Positions 9,091 to 18,061 of a stretch of 64,000 nucleotides of DNA are shown in pieces. The notes under the pieces are model-generated. The model was not told the origin of the DNA. It worked only from the letters and a program-made list of their open reading frames with translations, and ran no database searches. The stretch spans positions 1 to 64,000 of the forward strand of contig CAILMI010000030.1 in NCBI GenBank assembly GCA_903835255.1. Reading direction: 5' to 3'. Both the position numbers and the translations under genes were made by a program. This DNA is from an uncultured Verrucomicrobia subdivision 3 bacterium. GTDB lineage: Bacteria; Verrucomicrobiota; Verrucomicrobiia; Limisphaerales; UBA11358. Position 1 is the stretch's first letter; the number at the start of each line of letters is the position of its first letter.

Positions 9091-9119
9091 TTGACACCAC
9101 AAAACTTTGTGTGTTAAAA
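9091..9119 (+). promoter_or_regulatory. sigma70-type promoter of nrdR
   Basis: TTGACA at 9091-9096, a 17-bp spacer, and TTAAAA at 9114-9119 as the -10. The spacing is ideal and the -35 is consensus. The spacer is filled by an inverted repeat that resembles an NrdR box. Confidence 0.65.
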
Positions 9120-9143
9120 GTTTGGAACCACTATTAGGAGTGG
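9097..9143 (+). promoter_or_regulatory. pair of NrdR-box-like operators
   Basis: Two 16-bp imperfect palindromes, CCACAAAACTTTGTGT (9097-9112) and CCACTATTAGGAGTGG (9128-9143), each with the CAC...GTG arms of the NrdR-box consensus (acaCwAtATaTwGtgt). They are separated by 15 bp, centre to centre 31 bp, which is the arrangement known for NrdR targets. The first fills the -35/-10 spacer; the second covers the Shine-Dalgarno AGGAG of nrdR. Confidence 0.6.
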
Positions 9144-9147
9144 TTTT

Positions 9148-9603
9148 ATGCGTTGTCCCAAGTGCGGTTTTCAGGAAGATAAGGTCATTGATTCGCGCGC
9201 CTCCCGGGAAGGTGCGACCATCCGCCGCCGGCGCGAATGCACCGGCTGCCAGCATCGCTTCACCACTTACGAGGAAGTGGAGCATGAGGGATTGATGGTG
9301 CTGAAACGCGACGGGCGCCACGAGGAGTTCTCCCGCGAAAAACTGCTGTCCGGCATCCGCAAGGCCTGCCAAAAACGGCCCGTCAGCCCGCAGGCGATGG
9401 AAGATTTGGTGGACCATATCGTTGCCGCTGTCACCGCCAAATACGAGAATGAAGTGCCTGGCGAATTCATCGGCAAGATGGTCATGGAAGGGTTGAGAGA
9501 GACGGACGAGGTCGCCTATGTGCGCTTTGCCAGCGTCTATCGCCGCTTTCAAGAGGCCACCGACTTCGTGTCGGAGGTCCAAAAACTCGAGGCCGCCAAA
9601 TGA
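9148..9603 (+). CDS. nrdR: transcriptional repressor NrdR
   Basis: 151 residues, normal family length. An N-terminal zinc ribbon (MRCPKCGF ... CTGCQHRF, four Cys) is followed by the ATP-cone domain (LMVLKRDGRHEEFSREKLLSGIRKAC), ending in YVRFASVYRRF. NrdR senses ATP/dATP through the cone and represses ribonucleotide reductase genes. SD AGGAG lies 7 nt before ATG 9148. No nrd genes are in the window. The promoter carries two NrdR-box-like sites, implying autoregulation. Its stop overlaps the next gene by ATGA. Confidence 0.96.
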   Translation: MRCPKCGFQEDKVIDSRASREGATIRRRRECTGCQHRFTTYEEVEHEGLMVLKRDGRHEEFSREKLLSGIRKACQKRPVSPQAMEDLVDHIVAAVTAKYENEVPGEFIGKMVMEGLRETDEVAYVRFASVYRRFQEATDFVSEVQKLEAAK

Positions 9604-10157
9604 TTGCCCTCTCTTCCGATCACCTGATCTTCCAACTCAGCAACGGGGAAAGTATCCCCTGCTCGCCGGAGATGATCACCATCGAAATTTCCGGCAGTGC
9701 TGCGGACCCGATTGATCCGGACCTCCTGCAGCACGCCTCCGCCTCAGTGTTCCACTATTTCAAGGCGGAACTCCATCGCGAATCCGTCACCGTGGGTGAA
9801 TTCGCCCTCGCTCTGGACAAAGTCCTGCGCCATTTCGGGTTGACCCTCTACGCCGACGAGTCGCATTCCCGAGCCAACCTGATCCTCGAAACCGACCTCG
9901 GCCGCATCGCCCGCGAATCCAGCAACAGCCTCGAACTGTTTTTCTTTCCGCGCCTGCGCGACGAACTGCGCGCGCGGCTGCGTCAATCGCCCCGCCTGTT
10001 GCGCTTCTGCGGGCTGCGGGGTTGCGTCAAGCAGCTCGCGGGAGCACAGCGCTGGAGCGGCCGCTGCGAAAAAATTCAGGACCAGATTGTCGGCTACCTC
10101 CGCGAATGCCTCACCGCCGAGCCCGCCCCGAAAGACTGCGCCCTAGTGGTGGAGTAA
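9600..10157 (+). CDS. conserved-looking hypothetical protein coupled to nrdR
   Basis: 185 residues, start ATG 9600 overlapping the nrdR stop, so translationally coupled. I do not recognise a family. There is no signal peptide or membrane span; the middle (DKVLRHFGLTLYADES, NLILETDLGRIARES) looks like a compact alpha/beta fold, and the C-terminal half holds four Cys (FCGLRGC, GRC, REC), which could bind metal. Coupling suggests a role near nucleotide metabolism or NrdR regulation, but that is inference only. Confidence 0.7.
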   Translation: MIALSSDHLIFQLSNGESIPCSPEMITIEISGSAADPIDPDLLQHASASVFHYFKAELHRESVTVGEFALALDKVLRHFGLTLYADESHSRANLILETDLGRIARESSNSLELFFFPRLRDELRARLRQSPRLLRFCGLRGCVKQLAGAQRWSGRCEKIQDQIVGYLRECLTAEPAPKDCALVVE

Positions 10158-10266
10158 AAGCCGGCGCTCAATGCGCCCTTTAAAACGACGGAACGGACGC
10201 GGCGCGACCCCGCGAAGCCGGAATGGAATGGGTGAAAATCCGCCCCATTCCTTTCCCAATAATCCC

Positions 10267-10611
10267 ATGAATAAAACCCTGTTTGAAAAAATCGGCTCGC
10301 GGGAAATCCCCGCCACCATCCTCTATGAGGACGACCAGGTGGTCGCCATCCGCGACCTCCATCCCCAGGCGCCCACCCACGCGCTGATTTTTCCGAAAAA
10401 ACCGGTGCCGCGCATTGCGGAGGCAACTGCCGAGGATGCGGCCCTCTTGGGCCATCTGCTGCTCAAGGCTGCTGAAGTGGCGGACGGGCTGGGATTGAAG
10501 CGGGGCGGCTACCGGCTGGTCCTCAACAACGGGGCGGACGGCGGCGAAACCGTGCCGCACCTGCACTGTCACATCCTCGGCGGCCGACCCCTCGCCTGGC
10601 CGCCAGGCTGA
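10267..10611 (+). CDS. hinT: HIT-family nucleotide hydrolase (HinT-like)
   Basis: 114 residues from ATG 10267 (MNKTLFEKIGSREIPA); the track ORF adds 32 non-homologous residues upstream. LYEDDQVVAIRDLHPQAPTH and the catalytic triad HLHCHILGG (HxHxH) are the HIT signature. HinT hydrolyses purine nucleoside phosphoramidates and similar adenylates in the cytoplasm. It is preceded by a 109-bp gap after the nrdR-coupled gene. Confidence 0.93.
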   Translation: MNKTLFEKIGSREIPATILYEDDQVVAIRDLHPQAPTHALIFPKKPVPRIAEATAEDAALLGHLLLKAAEVADGLGLKRGGYRLVLNNGADGGETVPHLHCHILGGRPLAWPPG

Positions 10612-10675
10612 ATTCCGCGCGGGCTAAGGGGAATGGCCCGAACACCGGTCCGGCGTTTGGCCGGAGGCGTTCGCG

Positions 10676-11359
10676 TCACTGCCGTGGACCGAAGACACTG
10701 TCGAGGATGACTTCTTTGGTTTTCCAGATCAACGCCAGCGTCATGGCCAGCGGCAGAAGCGCGAACAGGATCAGGATCCAGAAACCCAGGCGATGGACCC
10801 AGACAAATAGGTCGCCGAGGATTCCGGTCAGGCGCGGGTCGTTTGCCAGGACTACATAGAGGGTGGCGCACAGCAGCAGCAGCACGAGCAGCCAGCGGTT
10901 GAGGGCGCTGAACAGCCGGGTTTCCTGCCGCAGAGTTTCATCCGGCAACATCGCCCCGAGCTGTTTCAGGACGACATTCAGGTTGAATAGGAAAATGACC
11001 GAGGAGATCAGGAGCCCCGCCACCGCCGCGCTGAAGAAGGGCTGGCCGGGCATCTTGTTGTGCCAGTAAAGAAATGGGCAAAGGCCGAAGTTGACCAGGC
11101 CGGCCAGGGTCGCGCCGTCAAGCGCCCGGCGCCAGGGCCGTTCCTGCCGTTGAAAATGACCCATCTGCCAAAGGCCATACAGCGGCAGACCGGTCGCGAA
11201 GAGCGCCGGCAACAGGCCCGGCGGCTGGAGCCAGCCGGCCCGGACGGTTTCCGCGCAGACAATCAACGCCACGGGCAGGCCCCAGAACAGGGCGGACAAT
11301 CCGCGCGCGAGCTGGCCCAAAGATCGGAGCAGGACTGCGTTGGAATCAGAATCAACCAT
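10676..11359 (-). CDS. hypothetical integral membrane protein
   Basis: 227 residues from ATG 11359 with five or so hydrophobic helices: ALFWGLPVALIVCAE, LLPALFATGLPLYGLW, LAGLVNFGLCPFLYW, AAVAGLLISSVIFLFNLNVVL, LLVLLLLCATLYVVLA and LGFWILILFALLPLAMTLALIW. I recognise no named family. It lies alone between hinT (convergent) and speA (same strand, 211 bp away, with no clear feature in the gap). Function unknown. Confidence 0.75.
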   Translation of the reverse strand: MVDSDSNAVLLRSLGQLARGLSALFWGLPVALIVCAETVRAGWLQPPGLLPALFATGLPLYGLWQMGHFQRQERPWRRALDGATLAGLVNFGLCPFLYWHNKMPGQPFFSAAVAGLLISSVIFLFNLNVVLKQLGAMLPDETLRQETRLFSALNRWLLVLLLLCATLYVVLANDPRLTGILGDLFVWVHRLGFWILILFALLPLAMTLALIWKTKEVILDSVFGPRQ

Positions 11360-11570
11360 GGCAGAAAGAATGAAGGAAGAATGGCGAATGGAAAAACAAA
11401 TTCAACCACCCCAACGCCGGGGAAGATGAGGTGAGGCGACTCAAACCCGTTCCCACTGCTATCAAAATGCGGAACACCAACAAAGCCGTGCCAACCTCTC
11501 ACCACCCCGGCCCCCCGCACTCAACCTTGATCCGGCAGTGGACCCGCCGCCCAGGAATTAATGGGCGGAA

Positions 11571-13511
11571 TCAAAAATTCAGATAGGTGTAGGACCTCAG
11601 CCCGCGCTCGTAATCATCCAGCAGGCGCATGGCTTCACTCGGCTTCATGCGATCCGATTTGATGGCCTCGTCCATCTGGGCCTTCATCTGCCGCTTCAAT
11701 TCGTTCTCGTCATACTGCACCGCGGTGAGCGAGTGGATGATGGTGTCGCCCTCGATGATTTCCTCGATGTAATAGCCGGCGGGCTCGTCGGGCTCCAGGA
11801 AAACGTGGACCTCGTTGACGCGGCCGAACAGGTTGTGCAGATCGCCCATGATGTCCTGATAGGCGCCCATCAGGAAGAAGCCGATATAATAAGGCTCCTG
11901 CTGGCCGTTGCCATTCGTGTTCAGCGGATGCACGGACAGCGTGTCCCGCACGTCGCGCAGGTCGATGAACTTGTTGATGGCACCGTCGGAATCGCAGGTG
12001 ATGTCCACCAGCGTGGCCTCGCGGGTGGGTTTCTCGTTGAGCCGACCGATCGGCATGATGGGGAACAGCTGGCCGAGCGCCCAATGGTCGAGCAGCGACT
12101 GGAAGACGGAGAAATTACAGAGGTACTGGTCGGCCAGCATGTCATCGAGCTTGCGGATCTCGTCCGGGACATAGGCCTGGCCCTTGAAGCTGGTGACGAC
12201 GGCCTGGCTGATTTCCCAATACAGATTTTCAATCTTGGCCTTGTCCGGCAGGTCGAGCAGACCGAGCGCGAACATCTGCTGCGCGTCCTCTTTGCGCTCC
12301 TGCGCGTCATGACAGGCCTCAAGCTTGTTCAGCTTGTTCAGATTTTTTTTGATGTCCAGCAGCTCGCGCACCAGCGCATGCTCGCTGTCGCCGTATTGAA
12401 GAAAATCGCCGGGCCGGATCTTTTCAATCGCTCCGAACACTTCCACGATCAGCACGCTGTGATGCGCGACGATGGCGCGGCCGCTTTCACTGACGATGTT
12501 CGGGTGCGGCACCTTCTCCGCGTTGCAGACGTCGGCGATGTAATAAACGATGTCGTTGGTGTATTCCTGAAGCGTGTAATTGGTGGAGCTGTCGAAGGCC
12601 GAACGGCTGCCGTCGTAATCCACCCCCAGGCCGCCGCCCACATCCATGTACTCGATGGCAAACCCCATCTTGTGCAGCTTGGCGTAAAACCGGGCGGCCT
12701 CCTGCACCGCTTTTTTGACGGTCAAAATATCCGGCACCTGCGAGCCGATGTGGAAATGGAGCAGCTTGAGACAATGGCCGAGCTTTTCCGCCGTCAGCAG
12801 CTCGGTCGCCGCCAGCAGTTCGGCGGTGCTCAGGCCGAACTTGGCGTTTTCGCCGCCGCTTTCCGCCCACTTGCCCGCCCCCTTGCTCAAAAGCCGCGCC
12901 CGGATGCCGATGTGCGGCTCCACGCCCAGCTGCTTGGAAACGGAGATGATCTGCTTGAGCTCCTCCAGCTTTTCGACGACCAGGATGACGGTCTTGCCCA
13001 GCTTGATGCCCAGCAGGGCCATCCGGATGAATTCCGCATCCTTGTAGCCGTTGCAGATAATCAGGCTGCCCTGCTGGTTTTGAAGCGCCAGACCGGCGAA
13101 CAACTCCGGTTTGCTGCCGACTTCCAAGCCGAAGTTGAACGGCTTGCCCGCATCCAAAATTTCCTCCACCACTTCGCGCAACTGATTCACCTTGATCGGA
13201 AACACGCCGCGGTATTTGCCCTGGAAATTGAATTCCGCGATGGAGCTTTGAAACGCCTTGTTGATGGCCTCGACGCGGTGCCGCAGGATGTCCTGAAAGC
13301 GGATGAGCAGCGGGAACTTCAATCCGCGTTCCCGGGCCTCCTCAATCACATCCGTGAGGTCCACCGTCGCCCCCGCGTCCTGAAGCGGTTTGGCAACGAC
13401 ATGGCCCGCGTCGTTGATGTCGAAATATTTCGCGCCCCAGCGCGGGATATTGTAGAGCGTGCGTGCGGATTCAATGCTCCAGGGCGGGACGTCGGCGTTC
13501 AGAATGTTCAT
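11571..13511 (-). CDS. speA: biosynthetic arginine decarboxylase
   Basis: 646 residues, close to the E. coli enzyme. FPIKVNQ contains the lysine that binds PLP in the alanine-racemase-like barrel; FNFGLEVGSKPEL, LIICNGYKD, HIGIRARL, FHIGSQ, YMDVGGGLGVDYDGS and a C-terminal SESGRA segment are all SpeA hallmarks. It converts arginine to agmatine and CO2, the first step of the agmatine route to putrescine. No speB or agmatine deiminase is adjacent. A large 602-codon frame on the other strand is a GC-rich shadow of this gene. Confidence 0.96.
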   Translation of the reverse strand: MNILNADVPPWSIESARTLYNIPRWGAKYFDINDAGHVVAKPLQDAGATVDLTDVIEEARERGLKFPLLIRFQDILRHRVEAINKAFQSSIAEFNFQGKYRGVFPIKVNQLREVVEEILDAGKPFNFGLEVGSKPELFAGLALQNQQGSLIICNGYKDAEFIRMALLGIKLGKTVILVVEKLEELKQIISVSKQLGVEPHIGIRARLLSKGAGKWAESGGENAKFGLSTAELLAATELLTAEKLGHCLKLLHFHIGSQVPDILTVKKAVQEAARFYAKLHKMGFAIEYMDVGGGLGVDYDGSRSAFDSSTNYTLQEYTNDIVYYIADVCNAEKVPHPNIVSESGRAIVAHHSVLIVEVFGAIEKIRPGDFLQYGDSEHALVRELLDIKKNLNKLNKLEACHDAQERKEDAQQMFALGLLDLPDKAKIENLYWEISQAVVTSFKGQAYVPDEIRKLDDMLADQYLCNFSVFQSLLDHWALGQLFPIMPIGRLNEKPTREATLVDITCDSDGAINKFIDLRDVRDTLSVHPLNTNGNGQQEPYYIGFFLMGAYQDIMGDLHNLFGRVNEVHVFLEPDEPAGYYIEEIIEGDTIIHSLTAVQYDENELKRQMKAQMDEAIKSDRMKPSEAMRLLDDYERGLRSYTYLNF

Positions 13512-13849
13512 CTCGGTGAATTCAAGTCGGTCGAACTATAAAAGGCTGCGCGGGGAAATCAATCATCCCGTTTAAAAAAATCACAATCCAAAAGACGCGG
13601 GACGGCAGCAATCCCACCCGCTGGACACAACGGGCGCCTCTCTCGATCTCGCCCGCCCCTTCGCGTTCATTCGAGAAATTCGTGTTGGGTCTCAATAAAT
13701 TAGGCCCGGGTCCTCGCTGTCTTTGCCCTCTCTGCGTTCTTTGCGGTAAAAAATTTCCTGATAAAGGGGTCCAGCGTCACGCGGATAGCGCTCACAGCCG
13801 CGCCCAGCCGGGAGTTTGACAATCCCACCGATGAGCCTACGTTTCACTC
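13512..13849. other. intergenic, no gene seen
   Basis: 338 bp upstream of speA. It contains direct-repeat-like CT-rich text (ctctctgcgttctttgcgg type) but no convincing RNA, terminator or ORF. The speA promoter is presumably at its left end. Confidence 0.4.
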
Positions 13850-14224
13850 ATGAAAGGGGTTTGCACCAGTTTTGGATTAGTTGCCGCCTCCCTCCTGATT
13901 GCCGGAGCAGATCCGGCACTTCCTGTACTGGAGGAATCGGCGACGGTGTATCAGGACTGGCTGACCCATCCCGCCACGGCGCTGGTCTTGGAGTTCCCGG
14001 CGGAACCTGAATTCCGGCTGGGTCAGGACTTAACGTTTACAGGCTTGCTGGTGGATTGCTTCAATCCCCAGGAGACGTGGGACATGCTGGATCCCGGGGT
14101 GCGCTCGCGGCCGCTGCGGGAACCCCTGCCGCCTTGGAGGATGCCCCTGACACCGCCGGAGCGCGTGGGCGACCCGGCATTACATGACCCGGACTTTGTC
14201 TTCCTCCGATTGAACTTTCCGTGA
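13850..14224 (+). CDS. small putative exported protein
   Basis: 124 residues. A short N-terminal hydrophobic stretch (FGLVAASLLIAGADP) could be a signal peptide. The mature part is proline-rich and includes LTFTGLLVDCFNPQETWDMLDPG and a C-terminal DPDFVFLRLNFP. I recognise no family. It stands alone between speA (divergent) and a repeat-rich gap. It may be lineage-specific. Confidence 0.45.
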   Translation: MKGVCTSFGLVAASLLIAGADPALPVLEESATVYQDWLTHPATALVLEFPAEPEFRLGQDLTFTGLLVDCFNPQETWDMLDPGVRSRPLREPLPPWRMPLTPPERVGDPALHDPDFVFLRLNFP

Positions 14225-14337
14225 CTCCCCACGGTCGCGGTCAGATCCTGATTTCCCAAGGTATTTCGCGAGTTGAAAGTTGAAAACCGCACGAAGGCAC
14301 CCGCTTTGGCAGTTAAATTTAATCTTGGGACATCAGC

Positions 14338-14452
14338 GGGTAGGGCGGGCAGTCTTCTGCCCGCCGCCGTTACCAATCCGCGCGTGCGGGTTTACCACGA
14401 CGGCGCGCACGGAGTGACGCGCCCTACCTGTCCCACAGTTGCCAAGAACGGC
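14338..14452. repeat. REP-like repeat with nested hairpins
   Basis: Outer arms GTAGGGCG and CGCCCTAC enclose a strong inner hairpin GGCGGGCAG-TCTT-CTGCCCGCC. The right part (14401-14452, GGCGCGCACGGAGTGACGCG and onward through GTCCCACAGTTGCCAAGAAC) recurs with few differences at 53967-54018. The gap 14225-14468 has no gene. Confidence 0.7.
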
Positions 14453-14468
14453 TATCCAGCCATCGGTT

Positions 14469-14684
14469 TTACCGGGGATAAATCGGCCCGGACACAGCCT
14501 GGCACGCCGGCAAAGGCGGATTCCATCGGGTATTCAGCGCGGCATTCACCCGTGATTTTTCGGAGTCGGTCAAGCCGGCCCAGCCGGCGATTTCGGACAG
14601 AGAGCGGTGACAGCCCGTGCAAAACCGGTTGTCCGCCGACATCTGACAAATCCCGACACAGGGCGAAGTGACGTTCATGGGCAA
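14469..14684 (-). CDS. DUF1289 family small cysteine-rich protein
   Basis: 71 residues. SPCVGICQMSADNRFCTGC followed by HRSLSEIAGW matches the DUF1289 signature C-x3-C-x8-C-x2-C, predicted to bind a metal or Fe-S cluster. Family function is unknown. It starts 4 bp downstream of the pseudopilin stop on the same strand and so may be the last gene of the B12-controlled unit. Confidence 0.82.
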   Translation of the reverse strand: MPMNVTSPCVGICQMSADNRFCTGCHRSLSEIAGWAGLTDSEKSRVNAALNTRWNPPLPACQAVSGPIYPR

Positions 14685-14688
14685 TGGC

Positions 14689-15549
14689 TCAGGGCAGCGT
14701 CAGGATTTCCGGGCGCAACTGACCGACCTGCTGGGCTGGCAATTTTTTATCCAGCGAGCCCGGGACCATGGCTTCCAGGGCCACATGGCCGTCCGCAAAC
14801 GTCACGTTCGCCCGCTGCGCGTGGCGAAAATGGCCGTGGGCATAGTAGCTGGCGCTGGAAAAATTCGTGGCGCTATCGAGGTAATACCATTCCTCCACCA
14901 TCGGGCTGGCGCGCGTGGCGGGGGCTTGAAAATCATTCACCTGCGCGGCATCGGCAAAAATCGCGGTCTCGGACACCCGGCGGATCTGGTCCACACTCAC
15001 CGGCGCGCCCGCGGATGAAAGGCGGAGGTTGTAACCGTAGCTGCAAACGACATTCGTTGCCTTCAACTTGAACTGAGGGCCGAAGGCGTCCAGCGACGGA
15101 CACAGCCGCACATCCGAGCCGTTGAGATAGGGCGACAATTTGCCGGCGGCCAGGTCAAAGGGGCGCCGGCCCTCGGGCAGGGTATTATTGAGCCAGCCAA
15201 ACCACCACAGCGTGCCGTTGTTGGTGGCGCCCTCGGACATCCTGAAGCATTTCCCGGAGTTGTCGTCCCAATACAAAAACGCCGCGATGCCGAGCTGGCG
15301 GAGGTTGCTTTGGCAATCGGCGCGCTTGGCCATCGACTTGGCCCTGCCCAGCGCCGGCAGCAGCATCGCGGATAAAATCGCGATGATTGCCATGACCACT
15401 AGCAATTCCAACAGCGTGAACCCGAGCGCATACCTTTTTCCGGAGTGCCATGGTCTTCCGCCCTGCCGGCAGAAGGGGGCGCCCAGGCGCTTGGTTTCAG
15501 GCCCGCCCCGGGGACGCGCGGTTGGATTAAAAAAGATCGGGTCTTTCAT
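14689..15549 (-). CDS. pseudopilin-like protein with prepilin N-terminus (B12-linked)
   Basis: 286 residues. After a long leader the prepilin peptidase site [20 protein letters not shown] is followed by [25 protein letters not shown], and the C-terminal part has the H-x9-DG motif ([13 protein letters not shown]). This is the verrucomicrobial/planctomycete pseudopilin type, processed by PilD and probably inserted in a type II secretion pseudopilus. ATG 15549 overlaps the stop of the upstream secreted-protein gene by 4 bp, so the two are co-translated under the cobalamin riboswitch. The 40-residue leader is unusually long; a shorter start could be used. Confidence 0.88.
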   Translation of the reverse strand: MKDPIFFNPTARPRGGPETKRLGAPFCRQGGRPWHSGKRYALGFTLLELLVVMAIIAILSAMLLPALGRAKSMAKRADCQSNLRQLGIAAFLYWDDNSGKCFRMSEGATNNGTLWWFGWLNNTLPEGRRPFDLAAGKLSPYLNGSDVRLCPSLDAFGPQFKLKATNVVCSYGYNLRLSSAGAPVSVDQIRRVSETAIFADAAQVNDFQAPATRASPMVEEWYYLDSATNFSSASYYAHGHFRHAQRANVTFADGHVALEAMVPGSLDKKLPAQQVGQLRPEILTLP

Positions 15550-16553
15550 GGCCGGTCAGCGCGAATGCGGTAAAAAGCCGCTGAAACAACCGGGTTCGTG
15601 TCCTGAAAAACCAGGCGCCCATTTTCCACAGGGGTTTCATTCGCGATTTCAGTCCAGCTCACAAAATTGGAGGACCGCTCCAATCTGAAAATCCAGTTTG
15701 TGCGACAGTCGAAGCTGCATTGCCAGTGACCGCTGAGGAATTGTCCCGAAAAAATTTGCACCGGCGCCGCCGTAAAGCCGGCATCTGGCAGCGCGGGCGC
15801 GTGTTTATGGATGAAGTAGGGCGCGGCGGGATCACTATCAAAGGGGTAGGAACCGGCGGCCACGGAGAATCCAACCCATGACCCCTCCGTCAAGTTCATG
15901 CCATCCAAACCCGTTGATGCCAAGTCCCATTGACCGTGAAATCCCGTAGAAAAATAATCTGGATCTGTGGAAGTCCAATACGAAGGAGTGCCCCGGTCGG
16001 GCGCATTGGTAAAACCGCCCGCTCCGCCCTTTTCAACCCACATCTCCCAATTAGGACCAAAGTATCCCCCCCAGTAGACATCACCGCCCAGCACCGGCCC
16101 CGCTGCGTCCACATCCACCGTGGCATTGGTGAGATAGCGGTGATTGAAATAATTCGTGGCGATGGCATCTCGGATGCCGGAAAGGCCCGTGCCCGACAAC
16201 CGGTAGCCCAGACCTACCACATAGGTGCCATAGGTGGGATCGATCACTGAATAGAGCGCCGGATCCGCAACCAGAACCGCCTGAAACATGTCGGCGCCAC
16301 TGACCGTGCCGTTGAATCGATACCCCCACACCAGCGTCTTGCTGGCGATTGGCGCCGGGACGGTTGAAAAGACGATATTGCCGACGTCAAACGTTTCCGG
16401 CGAACTCCATTCGATGACCAGCGCGGCCCGATTGGTTCCCGACCCGGTCCAAAATTGGATATCGTCCAACGAGACGGCAATAGAGTTGTGAGTGGCGAAC
16501 AGGCAGACAAGAGCCAAGCCGCCGATGTTTTTTTTCAAGAACTGGTCTTTCAA
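15546..16553 (-). CDS. secreted protein of unknown function under cobalamin riboswitch
   Basis: About 335 residues from TTG 16553. The start gives a signal peptide ([20 protein letters not shown]) and has GGAA 6-7 nt upstream; the longer track ORF runs into the riboswitch and is excluded. The mature protein starts [20 protein letters not shown] and includes [20 protein letters not shown] and [18 protein letters not shown]; the C-terminal third ([20 protein letters not shown] to FYRIRADRP) resembles the short beta-rich tail domain common in verrucomicrobial exported proteins. I cannot assign a function; control by B12 suggests capture or processing of a corrinoid at the surface (inference). 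Confidence 0.78.
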   Translation of the reverse strand: MKDQFLKKNIGGLALVCLFATHNSIAVSLDDIQFWTGSGTNRAALVIEWSSPETFDVGNIVFSTVPAPIASKTLVWGYRFNGTVSGADMFQAVLVADPALYSVIDPTYGTYVVGLGYRLSGTGLSGIRDAIATNYFNHRYLTNATVDVDAAGPVLGGDVYWGGYFGPNWEMWVEKGGAGGFTNAPDRGTPSYWTSTDPDYFSTGFHGQWDLASTGLDGMNLTEGSWVGFSVAAGSYPFDSDPAAPYFIHKHAPALPDAGFTAAPVQIFSGQFLSGHWQCSFDCRTNWIFRLERSSNFVSWTEIANETPVENGRLVFQDTNPVVSAAFYRIRADRP

Positions 16554-16557
16554 TGCT

Positions 16558-16581
16558 GTTCCGCGAACAAAAATGCGGAAC
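16558..16581 (-). promoter_or_regulatory. Shine-Dalgarno-sequestering hairpin
   Basis: Perfect 7-bp stem GTTCCGC / GCGGAAC with a 10-nt loop, ending 4 bp before TTG 16553. The 3' arm contains the candidate SD (GGAA). This is what a translational expression platform of the upstream cobalamin riboswitch would look like. Confidence 0.5.
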
Positions 16582-16763
16582 GGTTTGGGTTGAGAGACCA
16601 GGGCGGAGCCGGGGACTTTTAGAAAATGAAAAAGCCTCCAGACTCCGGCAAAACGGGGAATGAAGGCATTCAGCGAATCCTGACGAAAACAGTCCGTCGG
16701 GCTGGCCTCATCCTTCTCTTTGCGGAGAAGTTGGCCGGGAACTTTTCCCCGGCCGCGACGAGT

Positions 16764-16912
16764 GCAATCAGACCGGTATCCTGACTTCGGCTTCAAACCT
16801 TACTCCCGCCTTCCCGATTCCGCTTAGCGGATTCAGTGGCATTGGGAGTTTGTAGCCGTTACAGTGGCGCAACCGTCCCGGATTCTCACCGGGTTCCCTG
16901 ACATCTGACTGC
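16764..16912 (-). ncRNA. cobalamin riboswitch
   Basis: On the minus strand the closing stem P1 is GCAGTCAGA / TCTGATTGC. Inside come GGGAACCCGGTGAGAATCCGGGAC, the B12-box core GCCACTGTAACGG, and AGTCAGGATACCGG near the 3' end, the order and sequence expected of the AdoCbl-type aptamer. It is followed by a strong hairpin (GGCCGGG ... CCCGGCC) and then about 180 nt of leader. It controls the secreted protein and pseudopilin downstream. Confidence 0.93.
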
Positions 16913-16917
16913 GTTGG

Positions 16918-17005
16918 GTGCGGAAAAAATCCGCACTTTCAAAGAGCGCCCTCTTTGTACGCTGATTGGCGGGGTTTCCAAGCAAAATTTTCCGCTCGCG
17001 GAAAA
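16918..17005. repeat. three stacked perfect inverted repeats upstream of mdh
   Basis: GTGCGGA-N5-TCCGCAC (16918-16936), CAAAGAG-CGCC-CTCTTTG (16940-16957) and TTTTCCGC-TC-GCGGAAAA (16988-17005) lie between the divergent riboswitch RNA and mdh. They could be operators or hairpins in the mdh leader. The region must also hold both divergent promoters. Confidence 0.55.
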
Positions 17006-17051
17006 CTTGCGCCGAATCCCCTTTATTCCCATACTGTCCCTCCAAAAATTT

Positions 17052-18047
17052 ATGAATAAAGCTCCTCTTCGCGTGGCGATCACCGGCGCGGCCGGCCAGA
17101 TCGGTTATTCCCTCCTGTTCCGCATCGCTTCCGGCGCCGCCTTCGGCCCGGATCAGCCGGTCATCCTGCACCTGATCGAAGTGCCGGATGAAAAAGCCAT
17201 GGCCGCCCTCAACGGGGTGTGCATGGAACTCGACGACTGCGCCTTTCCGCTCTTAAAGGGGCTGGTGCCAACCTCGAACCTCGCAGAAGGCTTCAAGGGC
17301 GTGAACTGGGCGCTGCTCGTGGGAGCCGTGCCGCGCAAGGCCGGCATGGAGCGCAAGGACCTGCTCGGCATCAACGGCAAGATCTTCACCGGCCAGGGCA
17401 ACGCCATCGCCAAGAACGCCGCGAGCGACGTGCGGGTGCTCGTGGTCGGCAACCCGTGCAACACCAACTCCCTGATTGCCGCGAACAACGCGCCCGGGGT
17501 TCCCAAGGAGCGCTTCTTCGCCATGACCGCGCTCGATGAGAACCGCGCCAAATCCCAGCTCGCCCAAAAGGCCAGCGTGGACATCACCGCAGTCACCAAC
17601 CTCGCCATCTGGGGCAACCACAGCGCCACCATGTACCCCGATTTCTACAACACGCGGATCAATGGCCGCCTCGTGCCGGAAGTCATCAGCCACCGCGAAT
17701 GGCTGGAGAAGGATTTCATCTCCACCGTCCAGCAGCGCGGCGCGGCCATCATCAAGGCCCGGGGATTGAGCAGCGCCGCCAGCGCCGCCAATGCCGCCGT
17801 GAACACAGTCTACAAACTCACCCACCCGACGCCCGCCGGCGACTGGTTCAGCGTGGGCGTGCACTCCGACGGCAGCTACGGCATCGAGAAGGGACTGATC
17901 TTCAGCTACCCCATCCGCAGCAACGGCAAGGACTTTGAAATCGTCCAGGGCGTGCCGCTCAACGACTTCAGCAAGGCGAAAATCGCGGGCACGGAAAATG
18001 AATTGAAGGAAGAGAAGTCGCTCGTGGCCGATCTGCTCCCGAAATAA
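17052..18047 (+). CDS. mdh: malate dehydrogenase (cytosolic-type)
   Basis: 331 residues from ATG 17052; the track ORF adds 46 residues of leader. [22 protein letters not shown] is the NAD-binding loop of the animal-cytosolic/Thermus-like MDH group, with the substrate-binding [16 protein letters not shown] (Arg) and the catalytic His in [16 protein letters not shown]. It interconverts malate and oxaloacetate in the TCA cycle. A strong intrinsic terminator follows, so it is probably monocistronic. Confidence 0.96.
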   Translation: MNKAPLRVAITGAAGQIGYSLLFRIASGAAFGPDQPVILHLIEVPDEKAMAALNGVCMELDDCAFPLLKGLVPTSNLAEGFKGVNWALLVGAVPRKAGMERKDLLGINGKIFTGQGNAIAKNAASDVRVLVVGNPCNTNSLIAANNAPGVPKERFFAMTALDENRAKSQLAQKASVDITAVTNLAIWGNHSATMYPDFYNTRINGRLVPEVISHREWLEKDFISTVQQRGAAIIKARGLSSAASAANAAVNTVYKLTHPTPAGDWFSVGVHSDGSYGIEKGLIFSYPIRSNGKDFEIVQGVPLNDFSKAKIAGTENELKEEKSLVADLLPK

Positions 18048-18061
18048 CTTCTAGAATCCGG

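Noticed and set aside
11733-13541. 602-codon ORF on the + strand
   Set aside because: Antisense shadow of speA; the minus strand encodes a full arginine decarboxylase with all motifs.
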